A DNA stretch of 64,000 nt from DATHTS01 sp041940425 (GTDB lineage Bacteria > Acidobacteriota > Blastocatellia > Pyrinomonadales > Pyrinomonadaceae). Each line of letters opens with the position of its first letter. The first letter of the stretch is position 1. A program made the position numbers and the translations under genes. The notes under the pieces are model-generated. The model was not told the DNA's origin, ran no database searches, and worked only from the letters and a program-made list of their open reading frames with translations. Location: positions 1 through 64,000 of the forward strand of contig JBGTSF010000012.1 of NCBI GenBank assembly GCA_041940425.1, read 5' to 3'. This document shows positions 7,542 through 17,297 of this stretch, piece by piece.

Positions 7542-8096
7542 ATGAAGAACAAAACGGCAGTATTTTTAAGTTTTATTCTCGCTTTCTCATTTTCGGCTTT
7601 CGCGCAGACGAAAACCGTAACCAACGCCGATCTCGAAAAATTTCGCCAAAAACGTCTCCAAGCCGAACGCGAATACCGCGAAAACTATGAGCGTTTAGGT
7701 TTTCCCTCGCCCGAAGAATTGGAGAAAAAGCGCGTCGAGGACGAAAAAGAACTCATCGACTATTCTCAGCAATTGGAAGCAAACCGTTTGGAGCGCGAAG
7801 CCATTCGGACGGAAGCCGAAATCGAAGCCCTGCGACTGCAAAATCAATACCTTCAATTGCAGACGGTTGATTCCGGTCGTGATTCGGTCGTGTACTATTC
7901 AGGCGGCGGTTTCTATCCCTATTACGGCGGTTTTTATAACCGTCCGTTTTACCGTCCGCGATTTTTCGGGCATCGAAACCGCAATATCAACCCCTACCCG
8001 TGGATCGTCATTCCGAATCTCGACAACCGCGTGATCAGAATACCGCAGCCGAGATTTCCCGGAATCAATCCCCGTCCGCGGAGAGGCAGATATTAA
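7542..8096 (+). CDS. Secreted coiled-coil protein with Gly/Tyr/Pro/Arg-rich tail
   Basis: 184 aa from ATG 7542 (MKNKTAVFLSF); AAAGGTGG lies about 8 nt upstream and overlaps a possible GTG start at 7530, so the ATG is preferred. A signal peptide ends in AFAQ. Residues about 25-110 are charged and helical (many E/K/R, likely coiled coil). The C-terminal 70 residues are low complexity, with GGGFYPYYGGFYNRPF and repeated PR/RP. No known domain recognised. Likely periplasmic or surface-associated. Confidence 0.72.
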   Translation: MKNKTAVFLSFILAFSFSAFAQTKTVTNADLEKFRQKRLQAEREYRENYERLGFPSPEELEKKRVEDEKELIDYSQQLEANRLEREAIRTEAEIEALRLQNQYLQLQTVDSGRDSVVYYSGGGFYPYYGGFYNRPFYRPRFFGHRNRNINPYPWIVIPNLDNRVIRIPQPRFPGINPRPRRGRY

Positions 8097-8129
8097 ATTT
8101 TAATAAAAAACTTTGAATTTACGGAAAAC

Positions 8130-8170
8130 GCGGATAAGATGTTTACATATTTTATCCGCATTTTTATTTT
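8130..8170 (+). terminator. Rho-independent terminator
   Basis: GCGGATAA (8130-8137) pairs with TTATCCGC (8152-8159), followed by ATTTTTATTTT. It separates the secreted coiled-coil gene from gatB. Confidence 0.75.
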
Positions 8171-8182
8171 ACTGAAACATAT

Positions 8183-9655
8183 ATGAAAGAAGGTTGGGAA
8201 GCAATTATCGGAATGGAAATACACGCGCAACTTGCGACGAATACGAAGATATTCTGCTCGTGCGCGGTCGAGTTCGGCGGCGAACCGAATGCTAATACTT
8301 GTCCGGTTTGTCTGGGACTGCCGGGCGCATTGCCGGTTTTGAATGAGCGCGTTGTTGATTTAGGCGCGAAAGCCGCGCTCGCTTTGGGACTTAATATTAA
8401 TGAAACTTCGATCTTTGCGCGGAAGAATTATTTTTATCCCGATCTGCCGAAAGGTTACCAGATTTCGCAGTATGACAAGCCGTTTTCGTCGAACGGCAGT
8501 TTGACGATCATGACCGCCGAGCGCGACGAGTCGGGACACGCCAAAGAATGGCGACCGATGACGATTCATATCGAGCGGATGCATCTCGAAGAAGACGCGG
8601 GCAAAAACGTCCACGAAGGTTTGCCGGAGACGGATAAATATTCCTACATAGATTTAAACCGCGCCGGAACGCCCTTAGGCGAAATCGTTACCGCGCCGGA
8701 TTTTCGTTCGAGCTGGCAGGCGTATGATTATGTCAATCACGTCCGCAGAGTTTTGCAATGGGTCGGCGCGTCGGACGCGGATATGGAAAAAGGAAATCTG
8801 CGGTGCGAAGCGAATGTGTCGGTCAGAAAGATCGGACAAAAAGAATTTAATAACAAAGTCGAACTCAAAAATTTAAATTCCGTGCGCTTTATGCAGAAGG
8901 CGATCGAGTATGAGATCGAACGGCAGATCGCGGCGCACGAATCGGGCGAAGGCGTTACGCAGGAAACTCGTCTTTGGGACGAAAAAAATAATAAAACGCG
9001 CGTCATGCGTTCCAAAGAAGACGCGCACGATTACCGTTATTTTCCCGAACCCGATCTACAGCCGCTCAAAGTTTCGGCGGAATTTATCGAACGCGCCAAA
9101 AGCGAAATGCCCGAATTGCCGGACGCGATGCGCGACCGTTTGATGCAGAATTACGAACTTTCTTATTCTGACGCTTCGCAACTCGTCGCTGAAAAGGATT
9201 TGGCGGAATATTACGAAACAACGGCGAAAGCGTCGGAAAATCCGCGCGTTTCGGCAAATTATATCTTGGGCGAACTGACGCGCGAACTGAACAACGCGAA
9301 TAAAACCGCCGCCGAATCGCCTGTGTCGGCGGAAAATCTCGCCGCGCTTATCAAAACTCTCGACGCGGGAAAGATCAATAACAATCAGGCGAAAGAAGTT
9401 TTTGTCGAAATGTTCGCGTCCGGCAAAACGGCTGATGAAATAATCAAAGAAAAAGGCTTCGAGCAGATTTCCGATTCCGGTCAAATCGAAAAAATCGTTG
9501 ACGAAATCATCAAAAAGAATCAAAATCAGGTTGAAGCATATCGCGGCGGCAACGAAAAACTGTTCGGCTTTTTTGTCGGTCAGGTGATGAAAGCCTCGCA
9601 GGGCAAGGCGAATCCGAAGATCGTCAACGAGATTTTAAAAGCTAAATTAACGTAG
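8183..9655 (+). CDS. gatB: Aspartyl/glutamyl-tRNA amidotransferase subunit B
   Basis: 490 aa, standard length. Signature EAIIGMEIHAQLATNTKIFCSC, the zinc-site cysteines CSC and CPVCLG, KNYFYPDLPKGYQISQYDKP and the C-terminal YqeY-like tail domain are all visible. With GatA and GatC it converts Glu-tRNA(Gln) or Asp-tRNA(Asn) to the amidated form; GatB binds tRNA and activates the misacylated residue by phosphorylation. gatA and gatC are not adjacent, so the complex is encoded at separate loci. Confidence 0.97.
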   Translation: MKEGWEAIIGMEIHAQLATNTKIFCSCAVEFGGEPNANTCPVCLGLPGALPVLNERVVDLGAKAALALGLNINETSIFARKNYFYPDLPKGYQISQYDKPFSSNGSLTIMTAERDESGHAKEWRPMTIHIERMHLEEDAGKNVHEGLPETDKYSYIDLNRAGTPLGEIVTAPDFRSSWQAYDYVNHVRRVLQWVGASDADMEKGNLRCEANVSVRKIGQKEFNNKVELKNLNSVRFMQKAIEYEIERQIAAHESGEGVTQETRLWDEKNNKTRVMRSKEDAHDYRYFPEPDLQPLKVSAEFIERAKSEMPELPDAMRDRLMQNYELSYSDASQLVAEKDLAEYYETTAKASENPRVSANYILGELTRELNNANKTAAESPVSAENLAALIKTLDAGKINNNQAKEVFVEMFASGKTADEIIKEKGFEQISDSGQIEKIVDEIIKKNQNQVEAYRGGNEKLFGFFVGQVMKASQGKANPKIVNEILKAKLT

Positions 9656-9793
9656 TTGAAATTCAGATAAATGATTAGCATTAAAAAATTTTGACCGCTT
9701 TTGCTTAGTTGTTCGCTTTATTCTTATACGTAAAATCCGGTATATGAATCTTGGCAAAATTTTAAAATACGGTTCGGAGGAAAAATAAAAATT

Positions 9794-10741
9794 ATGAAAA
9801 GCTTGATCGCCGGCGTTTTATTTTTCGGCGCATCGCAGATTTTATACGGTCAGCCGGTCGGCACACCGGAAAGCGTTCCGACTCCGACGACGATGGAAAT
9901 AAAAAGGGAACAGGATTTCGAGAGCCGAAGAAGAGCAATGGAAAGGCTCAATGAAAGAGCGACTTACGGGAGAATTCCGAGAAGAGAAAAAATCGAACGT
10001 CCGACAAAAGAAGAGAGAAAAAAATTTGAAGCCTTCGTCGCTCCGCATGCGGAGGATTTAGAAAAATATAAGGACTTTTTGCGGCACAAGGAAACGGGCA
10101 TCTTTCGCTTGTTTCCCGATTTTGATTGCGAAACCAGATTCCTGATTCGAACCGACGGGGACTGCAAAGATTTCGTCCCGGGCAGTTGGGGTTATTCTTT
10201 CCGTTGGGGACACACCGGAAGTAAAGACTCTCACGACATCGGTTTGAAAGACGTCTTCTTGGTCAGCGACGGCTTTTTTTCACAGAGCCTTTTAGTTTCG
10301 CTCGGAGACGTGCCGCTGGAAAATCTCACATTGACCGGCGACGGGATAAATTATCTGGCTGATTTTGTTCCCGCCACCCAGCGGCAACCGGTAAAAAATC
10401 AGTATGACGAAATTACAAAAGGGATTCGGCACGGTAATTTTCTTTATTCAAACAAACTCAAAGCCGAAGAGAACACGACCTACGCAATGCGTTTGATCGC
10501 CTATAAATACAAGGATAGAAATCCATTTCGCTTCAATCGAAAAAGCCCGCCGACGAAAGACGATTTAAAGTTATATTCGGTTAAGTATCAAGCGAGAAAA
10601 GACACTCTGGCAGTTTTTCGAATCGTCAGAAAAAGCGAAGACGGCAGTATAACGATCTTGTGGAAACGGCTTCAGGAAAAAAAATCTCCGGTAATAATAT
10701 TCGAGAAAGACGAAAAATTTCTGGATTTCAAGGCAGAATGA
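9794..10741 (+). CDS. Secreted protein of a tandem paralogous family, member 1
   Basis: 315 aa with a signal peptide (cleavage near YGQ). GGAGG lies 13 nt before the ATG. Shared with the next two genes: FLRHKETGIFRLFPD, a cysteine pair about 15-17 residues apart (DCETRF...DCKDF), a YSFRWG segment, LKD...SDGFFSQSLLVSLGD, an AEENTTYAMRLIAYK block, and a final VFRIVRKSEDGSITILWK strand. The pattern suggests a mostly beta extracytoplasmic domain stabilised by a disulfide. Family not recognised; no function can be given. Confidence 0.75.
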   Translation: MKSLIAGVLFFGASQILYGQPVGTPESVPTPTTMEIKREQDFESRRRAMERLNERATYGRIPRREKIERPTKEERKKFEAFVAPHAEDLEKYKDFLRHKETGIFRLFPDFDCETRFLIRTDGDCKDFVPGSWGYSFRWGHTGSKDSHDIGLKDVFLVSDGFFSQSLLVSLGDVPLENLTLTGDGINYLADFVPATQRQPVKNQYDEITKGIRHGNFLYSNKLKAEENTTYAMRLIAYKYKDRNPFRFNRKSPPTKDDLKLYSVKYQARKDTLAVFRIVRKSEDGSITILWKRLQEKKSPVIIFEKDEKFLDFKAE

Positions 10742-10804
10742 TAAATTTCAACCGGTCTTCCGGCGACTTATAGAAAATAGAAAACTTTTGCGGCGGTGCA
10801 GAAT

Positions 10805-11776
10805 ATGAAAAATTTTATACTTTATTTAGTTTTAATATTCATCGGAAACATCCTGATAAACGCGCAGCAGCCGAATTCCGCGCCGACGACCGGACAGCAG
10901 AATCAAGTAAGAGAAGAGCGGATTCCAAGTCATCTGCAAGATTCGACACGGCGGTTTGAAGCTCTGAGAAGCGCGGGCGAATATAATAGACGCGCTAGCA
11001 ATTCGGCGCGCACCGCCGCGTTGCAAACGATCAGCGCGATTTACCGGAAACCGACGAAGGAAGAATTGAAACTGCTCGCGCCCGAAAAGGAAGACATTAA
11101 AAAATACGCGCAGTTTTTACGCGCGTCCGATACGGGATTGACAAAATTGATTTTGGACAAAGGCTGTGCCGAATATACGAGCGTTTTGAACGCTTCCGAA
11201 GAATGCCGGAAATACACGATGCCCGGCGCAGGCTCGTCTTTTTCGTTCCGAACCGGAAATCACCGCATCCGGCGGCTGGCGGATCTGAATTACCGCGAAG
11301 ACGGTTTTTATTCGCCGGGTATTTTATCGCACGCCATTTTGGTGAATATCGGCGATTTTCCGCTCGAACAGGTTACGCCGCAGACAAACGGCATAAAATT
11401 TTTATACGATTTTGAAACCGCTGCCGAATTTGAAAAAGCCAGAGAAATTGACGCGCGGCTGATCGGCGGAATAGAAAACGGCGGATTTCGTTACAGCCGG
11501 AATGCCGAAGCGTCGGAAAACGCGACCTACGCGTTGCGCATCATCGCTTATCGCGGAAGTTATTACCGCGCCGTTCAGGGATTCGTTTACGATGAACTCG
11601 ATTTTGACGAACGCCGCGACATAACGGTCGCTTTTCGCATCGTCCGGCGCGACGCCGACAGCATCACGATTCTCTGGAAACTTCTGACGAATCAAAAATC
11701 TCCGGCGATCAAAAAACCGGATCAGGACGAACTAAAACTCGAAGAAAACAAATTTACGGCGGGAACAGAAAAATAA
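10805..11776 (+). CDS. Secreted protein of a tandem paralogous family, member 2
   Basis: 323 aa from ATG 10805 (MKNFILYL); a GTG three codons upstream (10796) is less likely. Signal peptide ends near INAQ. It keeps the family core: FLRASDTGLTKLILDKGC, cysteine pair GC...EEC, SSFSFRTG, AILVNIGDFPLEQV, ENATYALRIIAYRG, and VAFRIVRRDADSITILWK followed by QKSPAIKKP as in member 1. Gap to member 1 is 63 nt and to member 3 is 62 nt, so co-transcription is plausible. Function unknown. Confidence 0.75.
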   Translation: MKNFILYLVLIFIGNILINAQQPNSAPTTGQQNQVREERIPSHLQDSTRRFEALRSAGEYNRRASNSARTAALQTISAIYRKPTKEELKLLAPEKEDIKKYAQFLRASDTGLTKLILDKGCAEYTSVLNASEECRKYTMPGAGSSFSFRTGNHRIRRLADLNYREDGFYSPGILSHAILVNIGDFPLEQVTPQTNGIKFLYDFETAAEFEKAREIDARLIGGIENGGFRYSRNAEASENATYALRIIAYRGSYYRAVQGFVYDELDFDERRDITVAFRIVRRDADSITILWKLLTNQKSPAIKKPDQDELKLEENKFTAGTEK

Positions 11777-11838
11777 GGATGGGGATAGAAATTTAAAATA
11801 CGCCCGTTTGTTTTTTTCGCCGAAAACCAAGTTCCAAA

Positions 11839-12654
11839 ATGATGAAGCGGCTTTTTATAATTTGCATTTTAATTATGATTTCCCTCAGCCCGGTTTCCGC
11901 CCAGTTTTCGCGTCAGTCATCCGGCAGTTTGACAAGCATCAACCGCAATCTTTTTCCGATTCGCAAAAAACCGAACGGCAAACAGAAAAAACAACTCGAA
12001 CCGCATCCCGCCGATCTGACGAAATACGCCGGATTTCTCAATCAGCCGAAAACGGGAATCTTCCGGCTCTTTCCCGATCTCGGATGCGAGGCGAATCCGA
12101 ATGTCATCCGCGCGGATAAAAAATGCCTCGAAGCGATTCCCGAAAGCTCATTTTATTCGTTTCGTGAAGACGAACACACGGCGGAATATCTGTCCGACAT
12201 TCGTCTGAAAGACAATTACTTGATCACCGACGGACTTTTAGCTCAGGGCTTTTTGGTCGTGCTGGGCGATGTTGCGCTGGACAAGATTTCGCTTTCGACC
12301 GAAGCGTTGAATTTTATGCAGAAGTATTCGGTTAAACCTTCGGGCGCGGAAGCGCAAAAACAGTTTGCCGAAATGCTGAAAGGGGTCAAAGCGGGAGATT
12401 TCCTCTATCGCAAAGCCTTTCCGGCGGCGGAAAACACGACTTACGCTCTGCGCGTCGTCGCTTTTAAGGGAAGCCTTTACCGGGCGTTTCGCGGCTACCG
12501 CTACGATCTGCTCGGCGGCGATAAGCGGATTGACATCACGGTCGCTTTTCGCGTCGTCAGGAAAAATACGGACGGGAGCGTTACGCTTTTATGGAAAGAA
12601 CTGGAACGCCGCGACGCACCGAAATTTCAATTTGCAAAAAGGAAAAAGCGTTGA
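11839..12654 (+). CDS. Secreted protein of a tandem paralogous family, member 3
   Basis: 271 aa, shorter at both ends than its two upstream paralogues. Signal peptide ends near VSAQ. Conserved core: FLNQPKTGIFRLFPDLGCEA, second Cys in DKKCLEAI, YSFREDEH, FLVVLGDVALDKISL, AENTTYALRVVAFKG and VAFRVVRKNTDGSVTLLWKEL. The tail ends in a basic AKRKKR. The SDR gene starts 15 nt later and may share the transcript. Confidence 0.75.
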   Translation: MMKRLFIICILIMISLSPVSAQFSRQSSGSLTSINRNLFPIRKKPNGKQKKQLEPHPADLTKYAGFLNQPKTGIFRLFPDLGCEANPNVIRADKKCLEAIPESSFYSFREDEHTAEYLSDIRLKDNYLITDGLLAQGFLVVLGDVALDKISLSTEALNFMQKYSVKPSGAEAQKQFAEMLKGVKAGDFLYRKAFPAAENTTYALRVVAFKGSLYRAFRGYRYDLLGGDKRIDITVAFRVVRKNTDGSVTLLWKELERRDAPKFQFAKRKKR

Positions 12655-12669
12655 GAATATTTTAAAATT

Positions 12670-13377
12670 ATGAAAGATAAAATCGCCGTTGTAACGGGCG
12701 GAACAAAAGGTATCGGGTTCGGCATCGCCGAACATTTATTAAAAAAAGGCGCGAAGGTTTTCGTCTGCGCGCGCGACAAATTCGATCTTAAACGCGCCTT
12801 GGAAAAACTTTCCGCGCACGGGCAGGTGGACGGCGAAGTCTGCGACGTGAGAAGCGAAGCGCAGGTCAAAATGATGCTCGACGAATGTCTGCGGATCTTC
12901 GGGGGCGTGGATATTTTGATCAATAATGCCGGAGTCGGTTTTATGGGCAAGACGGTCGAGGAAATGTCTTCGGACGATTTTCGCCAGACGCTCGAAACGA
13001 ATCTGTTCGGCGTTTTTTATACCTGCCATCACGCCATTCCGCTCATGAAAAAACGCGGCGGCTACATCATAAATATTTCCAGCTTAGCCGGACAAAACGC
13101 GCACCCGAAAATGGCGGCTTACAACGCTTCGAAATTCGGTTTGAACGGTTTTTCGGAAGCCCTGATGCAGGAAGTCCGCCACGACGATATAAAGGTCAGC
13201 TACATCTGTCCGGGTTCGGTCAACACCGAATTCGGCGGCGACGAAGTTTCGGATGAAAAAGCCTGGCAGTTGCAACCCGAAGACATCGCCGAAACGGTCA
13301 TCAATTTACTTGAAATGAATCCGCGCGCTTTGCCGAGCAAGGTCGAGATTCGCCCCTCAAAACCGCCGAAAAAATAA
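12670..13377 (+). CDS. Short-chain dehydrogenase/reductase (SDR), 3-oxoacyl-ACP reductase-like
   Basis: 235 aa, classical SDR size. Cofactor motif TGGTKGIGFGIAEHL, NNAG at INNAGVGFMG, catalytic Ser in INISSLAG and YxxxK in YNASKFGLNG. The basic residues after beta 2 (CARDKFDL) favour NADP(H). These enzymes reduce carbonyls or oxidise alcohols; the substrate cannot be read from sequence. Starts 15 nt behind the third secreted paralogue. Confidence 0.9.
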   Translation: MKDKIAVVTGGTKGIGFGIAEHLLKKGAKVFVCARDKFDLKRALEKLSAHGQVDGEVCDVRSEAQVKMMLDECLRIFGGVDILINNAGVGFMGKTVEEMSSDDFRQTLETNLFGVFYTCHHAIPLMKKRGGYIINISSLAGQNAHPKMAAYNASKFGLNGFSEALMQEVRHDDIKVSYICPGSVNTEFGGDEVSDEKAWQLQPEDIAETVINLLEMNPRALPSKVEIRPSKPPKK

Positions 13378-13407
13378 ATTTAAGGAGTCCTTTAAAATCA
13401 AATTTCT

Positions 13408-14400
13408 ATGCCTATTTTGAAAAAATATCTTTTCTTTTTTGTTTTGCTCACATTGTTTCAGACCGCGCGTTCGCAGGAAACTTCAACCGTTGACGAAACG
13501 GTAAATTTGAGAAATGAGGTTCTGAGATTATACAGCCAAAAAAAATATGACGAAGCGTTGGAAACCGCCCGCCGAATCGTTCGGATCAAAGAAGAGAAAT
13601 TCGGTTCTCAGCATATCGAAGTCGCCAAAGCGTTGGGCGATGTCGGGACGATTGAAATAGCGAGCGGAAATTTGACGGAGGGCGAAAAAACGGCGCGGCG
13701 GGCAATCGCCGTTTTTGAAACAAAGCGGGATTTAACCTCCGACGAGGTTTTGGCTTTTGCAAGAATGTTTGAAGCCGTCGGATTAGTAAAGTATAGAGGA
13801 AAAAAACCGGAAGAAGCGATTCCTGAATATCTCCGCGCTCTCGAATTGAAAGAAAAACATAGCGGACGGCAATCTCTCGAAGCCTCAAAAACATTGTGGC
13901 ATATCGGAAACGTCTATCTCGGTTTGAGCAAATATCAGGAATCGTTCGAGGCATTTGAGAGAGTCGTAAAAATCCGCAGTGAATATATGGAACAACTCGG
14001 TTTTGACGAAGTTTTCGATGCCGTGCGCCGTTACGAATGCGTCGCAAATAAATCGAATAACGGAAAGAAAGCAAAACCTTTGATTAATGCTGCGGACGAT
14101 AAAGCTAATAAATATTACAAACAAACGGTTGTTGACAGCGGTATCGTCAACGGCAAAGCTCTTGTATTAGGCGCGCCGTCTTATTCGGGCGTGGCGAGAG
14201 CATTAAGATTGTCGGGAAGAGTAAAAGTTCAGGTTACTATTGATGAAACGGGAAGAGTAATTTTTGCCTGCGCTAAAGACGGTTCTGCCCTTTTATATGA
14301 AAGCGCGGAAAAAGCCGCGCTGAAATCGAGATTCGAACCGACCCTAATGAACGGAAAGCCGGTAAAAGTTATCGGCGAGATAGTTTACAATTTTCGTTAA
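13408..14400 (+). CDS. TPR protein with C-terminal TonB domain, secreted
   Basis: 330 aa. Signal peptide MPILKKYLFFFVLLTLFQTARSQ, then TPR-like helices (LRLYSQKKYDEALETARRI, EAIPEYLRALELKEK, SKYQESFEAFERVVKI) over residues 30-210, and a TonB C-terminal fold (SGRVKVQVTIDETGRVIFAC ... AALKSRFEPTLMNGKPVKV) at 255-330. Proteins of this design are common in Acidobacteriota. The usual N-terminal TonB anchor and Pro-rich region are absent, so it is probably not a true energy transducer. Confidence 0.8.
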   Translation: MPILKKYLFFFVLLTLFQTARSQETSTVDETVNLRNEVLRLYSQKKYDEALETARRIVRIKEEKFGSQHIEVAKALGDVGTIEIASGNLTEGEKTARRAIAVFETKRDLTSDEVLAFARMFEAVGLVKYRGKKPEEAIPEYLRALELKEKHSGRQSLEASKTLWHIGNVYLGLSKYQESFEAFERVVKIRSEYMEQLGFDEVFDAVRRYECVANKSNNGKKAKPLINAADDKANKYYKQTVVDSGIVNGKALVLGAPSYSGVARALRLSGRVKVQVTIDETGRVIFACAKDGSALLYESAEKAALKSRFEPTLMNGKPVKVIGEIVYNFR

Positions 14401-14428
14401 AATTATGCCGTCAGCCGTCAGAAACTGA

Positions 14429-17209
14429 TTATGATTTCTGATTGGCGGATAAATTTTTAATCGTTTCGATCAATTTGGATTCTTCGTAAGGCTTTGTCAG
14501 ATATTCGGAAACTCCGAGTTCGAAAGCCTTTTCGCGGTGTTTGTCGCTGGTGCGCGAAGTAATCATAACGACCGGGATATTTCGGAGATTTTCGATTTTT
14601 TTGAGCGACGCGAGCAGCTCGTAGCCGTCCATTCGCGGCATCTCGACATCGGTCAGAATCACGTCCGGGAGTTCCTGAAACGTCTGCAATTGTTCTAACG
14701 CTTCCAGCCCGTCTTTGGCGACGAGCGGCTCCATTCCGGCGTTTTTGATCAGTTTGGAATTGATCAGACGAACGCTCGGGCTGTCGTCAACGATCATCAC
14801 CTGCGTTTGTTTTTCCTTTTCGGGTATCATTTCCGGTTCGGCTTTTTGCGTCTTCGGTTCTTTCTGCGCCAGTAAGTATATCAAATCCAAAACCGGCACG
14901 ACGCTGCCGTCGCCGAGAATCGTCGCGCCGACAAAATCGGGAATGTTCTGCAAAAAGCGGTCGAGCGGTTTGATGACGATCTCTTCGGCGCGAAGAATTT
15001 CATCAATCGCCAGCGCGTGCGGTCGGTCGAGAGTTTCGATCAGCAGAAGCGGAACTTTTTCGAGATGCGAAACATCCGGCGCGGGCGATCCCAAAAGTTT
15101 GTTGAGGTGCGCGAGCCGGTAATTTGTTTTATCAATCTGCCACGCCTTTTCATTTTTGGAAATTTTTTCCGCCGGAATTTCCGTGATTTTTTTGACGAGA
15201 TTGAGCGGAAAAGCGTAAATTTGTTCGTTTGCTTTAACGAGCAGGGCGCGCGTGATCGCCAGCGACATCGGCAGGCGGATCGTGAATTCCGTCCCTTTCT
15301 GCATTTCCGAATTGACGGTAACGACTCCCTGCTGCCGCTCGATCGTCGTCTGGACGATATTCATTCCGACACCGCGACCGGAGACGTAATTGATTTCTTC
15401 GGCGGTCGTAACGCCGGGCAAAAATATCAGCTTTAACGCTTCTTCGTCGGTCATCGCGGCGGCTTGGGCGGGCGTGATCGCGCCTTCTTCGATGGCTTTT
15501 TTCCTGAGCGCGGCGGTCGAAATGCCGCGCCCGTCGTCTTTGACATTGACGATAATGTGCATTCCTTCGCTGTAAATTTTCAATTCGATTTTTCCCGTTT
15601 CGGGTTTGCCGATCAGACGGCGCGTGTCGGGCTGTTCGATGCCGTGAGCGACGGCGTTTCGCAGAAGATGCAGAAGCGGTTCGATGAGCGAATCGAGAAT
15701 CTGCGTGTCAACTTCGAGCTGTTCGCCGTAGATGACGAGTTCGACCTGTTTCGCGTCCTGTTCGGCGGTAACGCGCACGGTGCGCTGGAGACGGTTACTG
15801 AGCGAACCGAAGGTAACCATCCGAAGACGCAGAAGTTTGTCCTGCATTTCCTCGATCAGGCGGCGTTGGCGGTCAAAAAGAATTTCGAGATTTCCGCGCA
15901 GAGTTTCGAGTTCGGTATTGATGGCGAAAGTGTCGCCCGTCGTTTCGACCAATTCGCGCGTCGTCTGGTGAAATTCCGTGTAGCGGTCGAATTCGAGCGA
16001 ATCGAATTCGAGCAGATCGTTTTCGCCGGTTGTGCGGTTCGGCGCGAAAGCGAACGGCGATTGATTGAAACGTTTTGCCGAGCCGAGCATATCGGCTTCG
16101 AAATCTATTTCCAATTTTCCGGTCGAGCGCGACAGGCGGCGCGTGCTGTTCTGAAGTTCCTCGACCTGCATCGAAAGCTCGGTCAGGCGCTGTTCAAAAA
16201 CCGAACGGCTAATGACCATTTCGCTGACTATCCGCACCAGATCGTCTAGTTTATCCAGCGATACGCGAATGACCGAACGGCTCTGACCGCTGGCATTGGC
16301 GGGCTGATTGACGAGCGCGGCGACTTTGGAGGTCGGCACGGCTTCGGGTTTAATTTCAGTTTGAGCGGTCGGTTCTTCGACCGGCTCTTGCAGAGATTTT
16401 TTGATCTTTTCAAATTCGCTGCCCAGAGCGTCTATTTTTTTCGTCAACTGTTTCGAGTCGCCGTCGTTGACCAGCGAATTCAGACAATCGTTCGAGGAAA
16501 GAAGCAGCTGGAAGACGTTTTGATTGCCTTCGATCTCGTTTTCCGACAGATAATCGAGAAGGTCTTCGACGTGATGGGCGAGTTCGGAAATCGCTTTGAA
16601 ACCCAGGATTCCGGCAGAACCTTTCAAAGTATGCGCGTTGCGGCGGATTTCCAGCAGGGCTTCACGATCGTTCGGCGACTTGTCGAGCCGTTCGAGATTC
16701 GCGCCGATATTTCGCAGAAGGTCTTCGGCTTCGTGAGCGAAAACTTCGCGCATCTCGTCGTCAATCTCGAACTCTTCCCAAACTTCCGCCTCGACGATCT
16801 CTTCGGCTTCAACCTCGACCAACGGTTCGTTAAACTGCAGATTTCCGAATGACTCTTCGACAAAATCGGCAAAATCAATCGTAAATTCTTCCGCGCCGAG
16901 ATGCTGTTTGACGAGCAGAGCCTCGATCTGCGCGACCTTATCAAGCAGGTTGCGCGATTGTTCTCCGGTCGGCGGTTTTCTCTCGGCGACGAGTTCGCCG
17001 ATCTCCGTTTCGAGTGCGGCGGCGAGCTTCCCGATGTCTTCCAGACCGACCATCAGCGCCGCGCCTTTAATGGTGTGCGCCTGCCGGCGCGACGTTTCGA
17101 GCGCGTCATGAAACTCGGCTTCCTGTGAGCTGATCAAAATCCCGCCGCGCAGGGTCGGCAGATAGCTTTCGGCTTCTTCGATAAAACCTTGGATGATTTC
17201 CTTGTCCAT
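14429..17209 (-). CDS. cheA: CheA-type hybrid chemosensory kinase (Hpt-Hpt-HATPase-CheW-REC)
   Basis: 926 aa. Two Hpt domains carry the phosphorylatable His in RQAHTIKGAALMVG (about residue 44) and RNAHTLKGSAGILG (about 192). They are followed by a dimerisation helix pair (SVIRVSLDKLDDLVRIVSEM), the ATPase core (LLHLLRNAVAHGIEQP, DDGRGIS, GRGVGMNIV), a CheW-like domain and a C-terminal receiver (VMIVDDSPSVRL, DVEMPRMDG, YLTKPYE). This resembles the ChpA/PilL and FrzE branch rather than flagellar CheA. It is the last gene of the minus-strand operon with two MCPs, CheW and a TPR-REC protein. Confidence 0.93.
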   Translation of the reverse strand: MDKEIIQGFIEEAESYLPTLRGGILISSQEAEFHDALETSRRQAHTIKGAALMVGLEDIGKLAAALETEIGELVAERKPPTGEQSRNLLDKVAQIEALLVKQHLGAEEFTIDFADFVEESFGNLQFNEPLVEVEAEEIVEAEVWEEFEIDDEMREVFAHEAEDLLRNIGANLERLDKSPNDREALLEIRRNAHTLKGSAGILGFKAISELAHHVEDLLDYLSENEIEGNQNVFQLLLSSNDCLNSLVNDGDSKQLTKKIDALGSEFEKIKKSLQEPVEEPTAQTEIKPEAVPTSKVAALVNQPANASGQSRSVIRVSLDKLDDLVRIVSEMVISRSVFEQRLTELSMQVEELQNSTRRLSRSTGKLEIDFEADMLGSAKRFNQSPFAFAPNRTTGENDLLEFDSLEFDRYTEFHQTTRELVETTGDTFAINTELETLRGNLEILFDRQRRLIEEMQDKLLRLRMVTFGSLSNRLQRTVRVTAEQDAKQVELVIYGEQLEVDTQILDSLIEPLLHLLRNAVAHGIEQPDTRRLIGKPETGKIELKIYSEGMHIIVNVKDDGRGISTAALRKKAIEEGAITPAQAAAMTDEEALKLIFLPGVTTAEEINYVSGRGVGMNIVQTTIERQQGVVTVNSEMQKGTEFTIRLPMSLAITRALLVKANEQIYAFPLNLVKKITEIPAEKISKNEKAWQIDKTNYRLAHLNKLLGSPAPDVSHLEKVPLLLIETLDRPHALAIDEILRAEEIVIKPLDRFLQNIPDFVGATILGDGSVVPVLDLIYLLAQKEPKTQKAEPEMIPEKEKQTQVMIVDDSPSVRLINSKLIKNAGMEPLVAKDGLEALEQLQTFQELPDVILTDVEMPRMDGYELLASLKKIENLRNIPVVMITSRTSDKHREKAFELGVSEYLTKPYEESKLIETIKNLSANQKS

Positions 17210-17227
17210 AATTTCGGGGCTATCCTA

Positions 17228-17281
17228 CTTATTCGATTAACTGAGAGAATTTTTCTTATTCGATTAACTGAGAGAATTTTT
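17228..17281. repeat. 27-bp direct tandem duplication upstream of cheA
   Basis: Two identical 27-nt copies (17228-17254 and 17255-17281) of CTTATTCGATTAACTGAGAG plus AATTTTT lie between the MCP stop and the cheA start. A further partial TCAGTTAATAG follows. They are in the leader of cheA and could affect its translation or processing. Confidence 0.85.
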
Positions 17282-17297
17282 TCAGTTAATAGTCATT

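Noticed and set aside
15464..16249. 261-codon plus-strand frame opposite cheA
   Set aside because: Antisense shadow of the CheA coding sequence; composition (Phe/Asp/Arg-rich) is typical of reversed codons.
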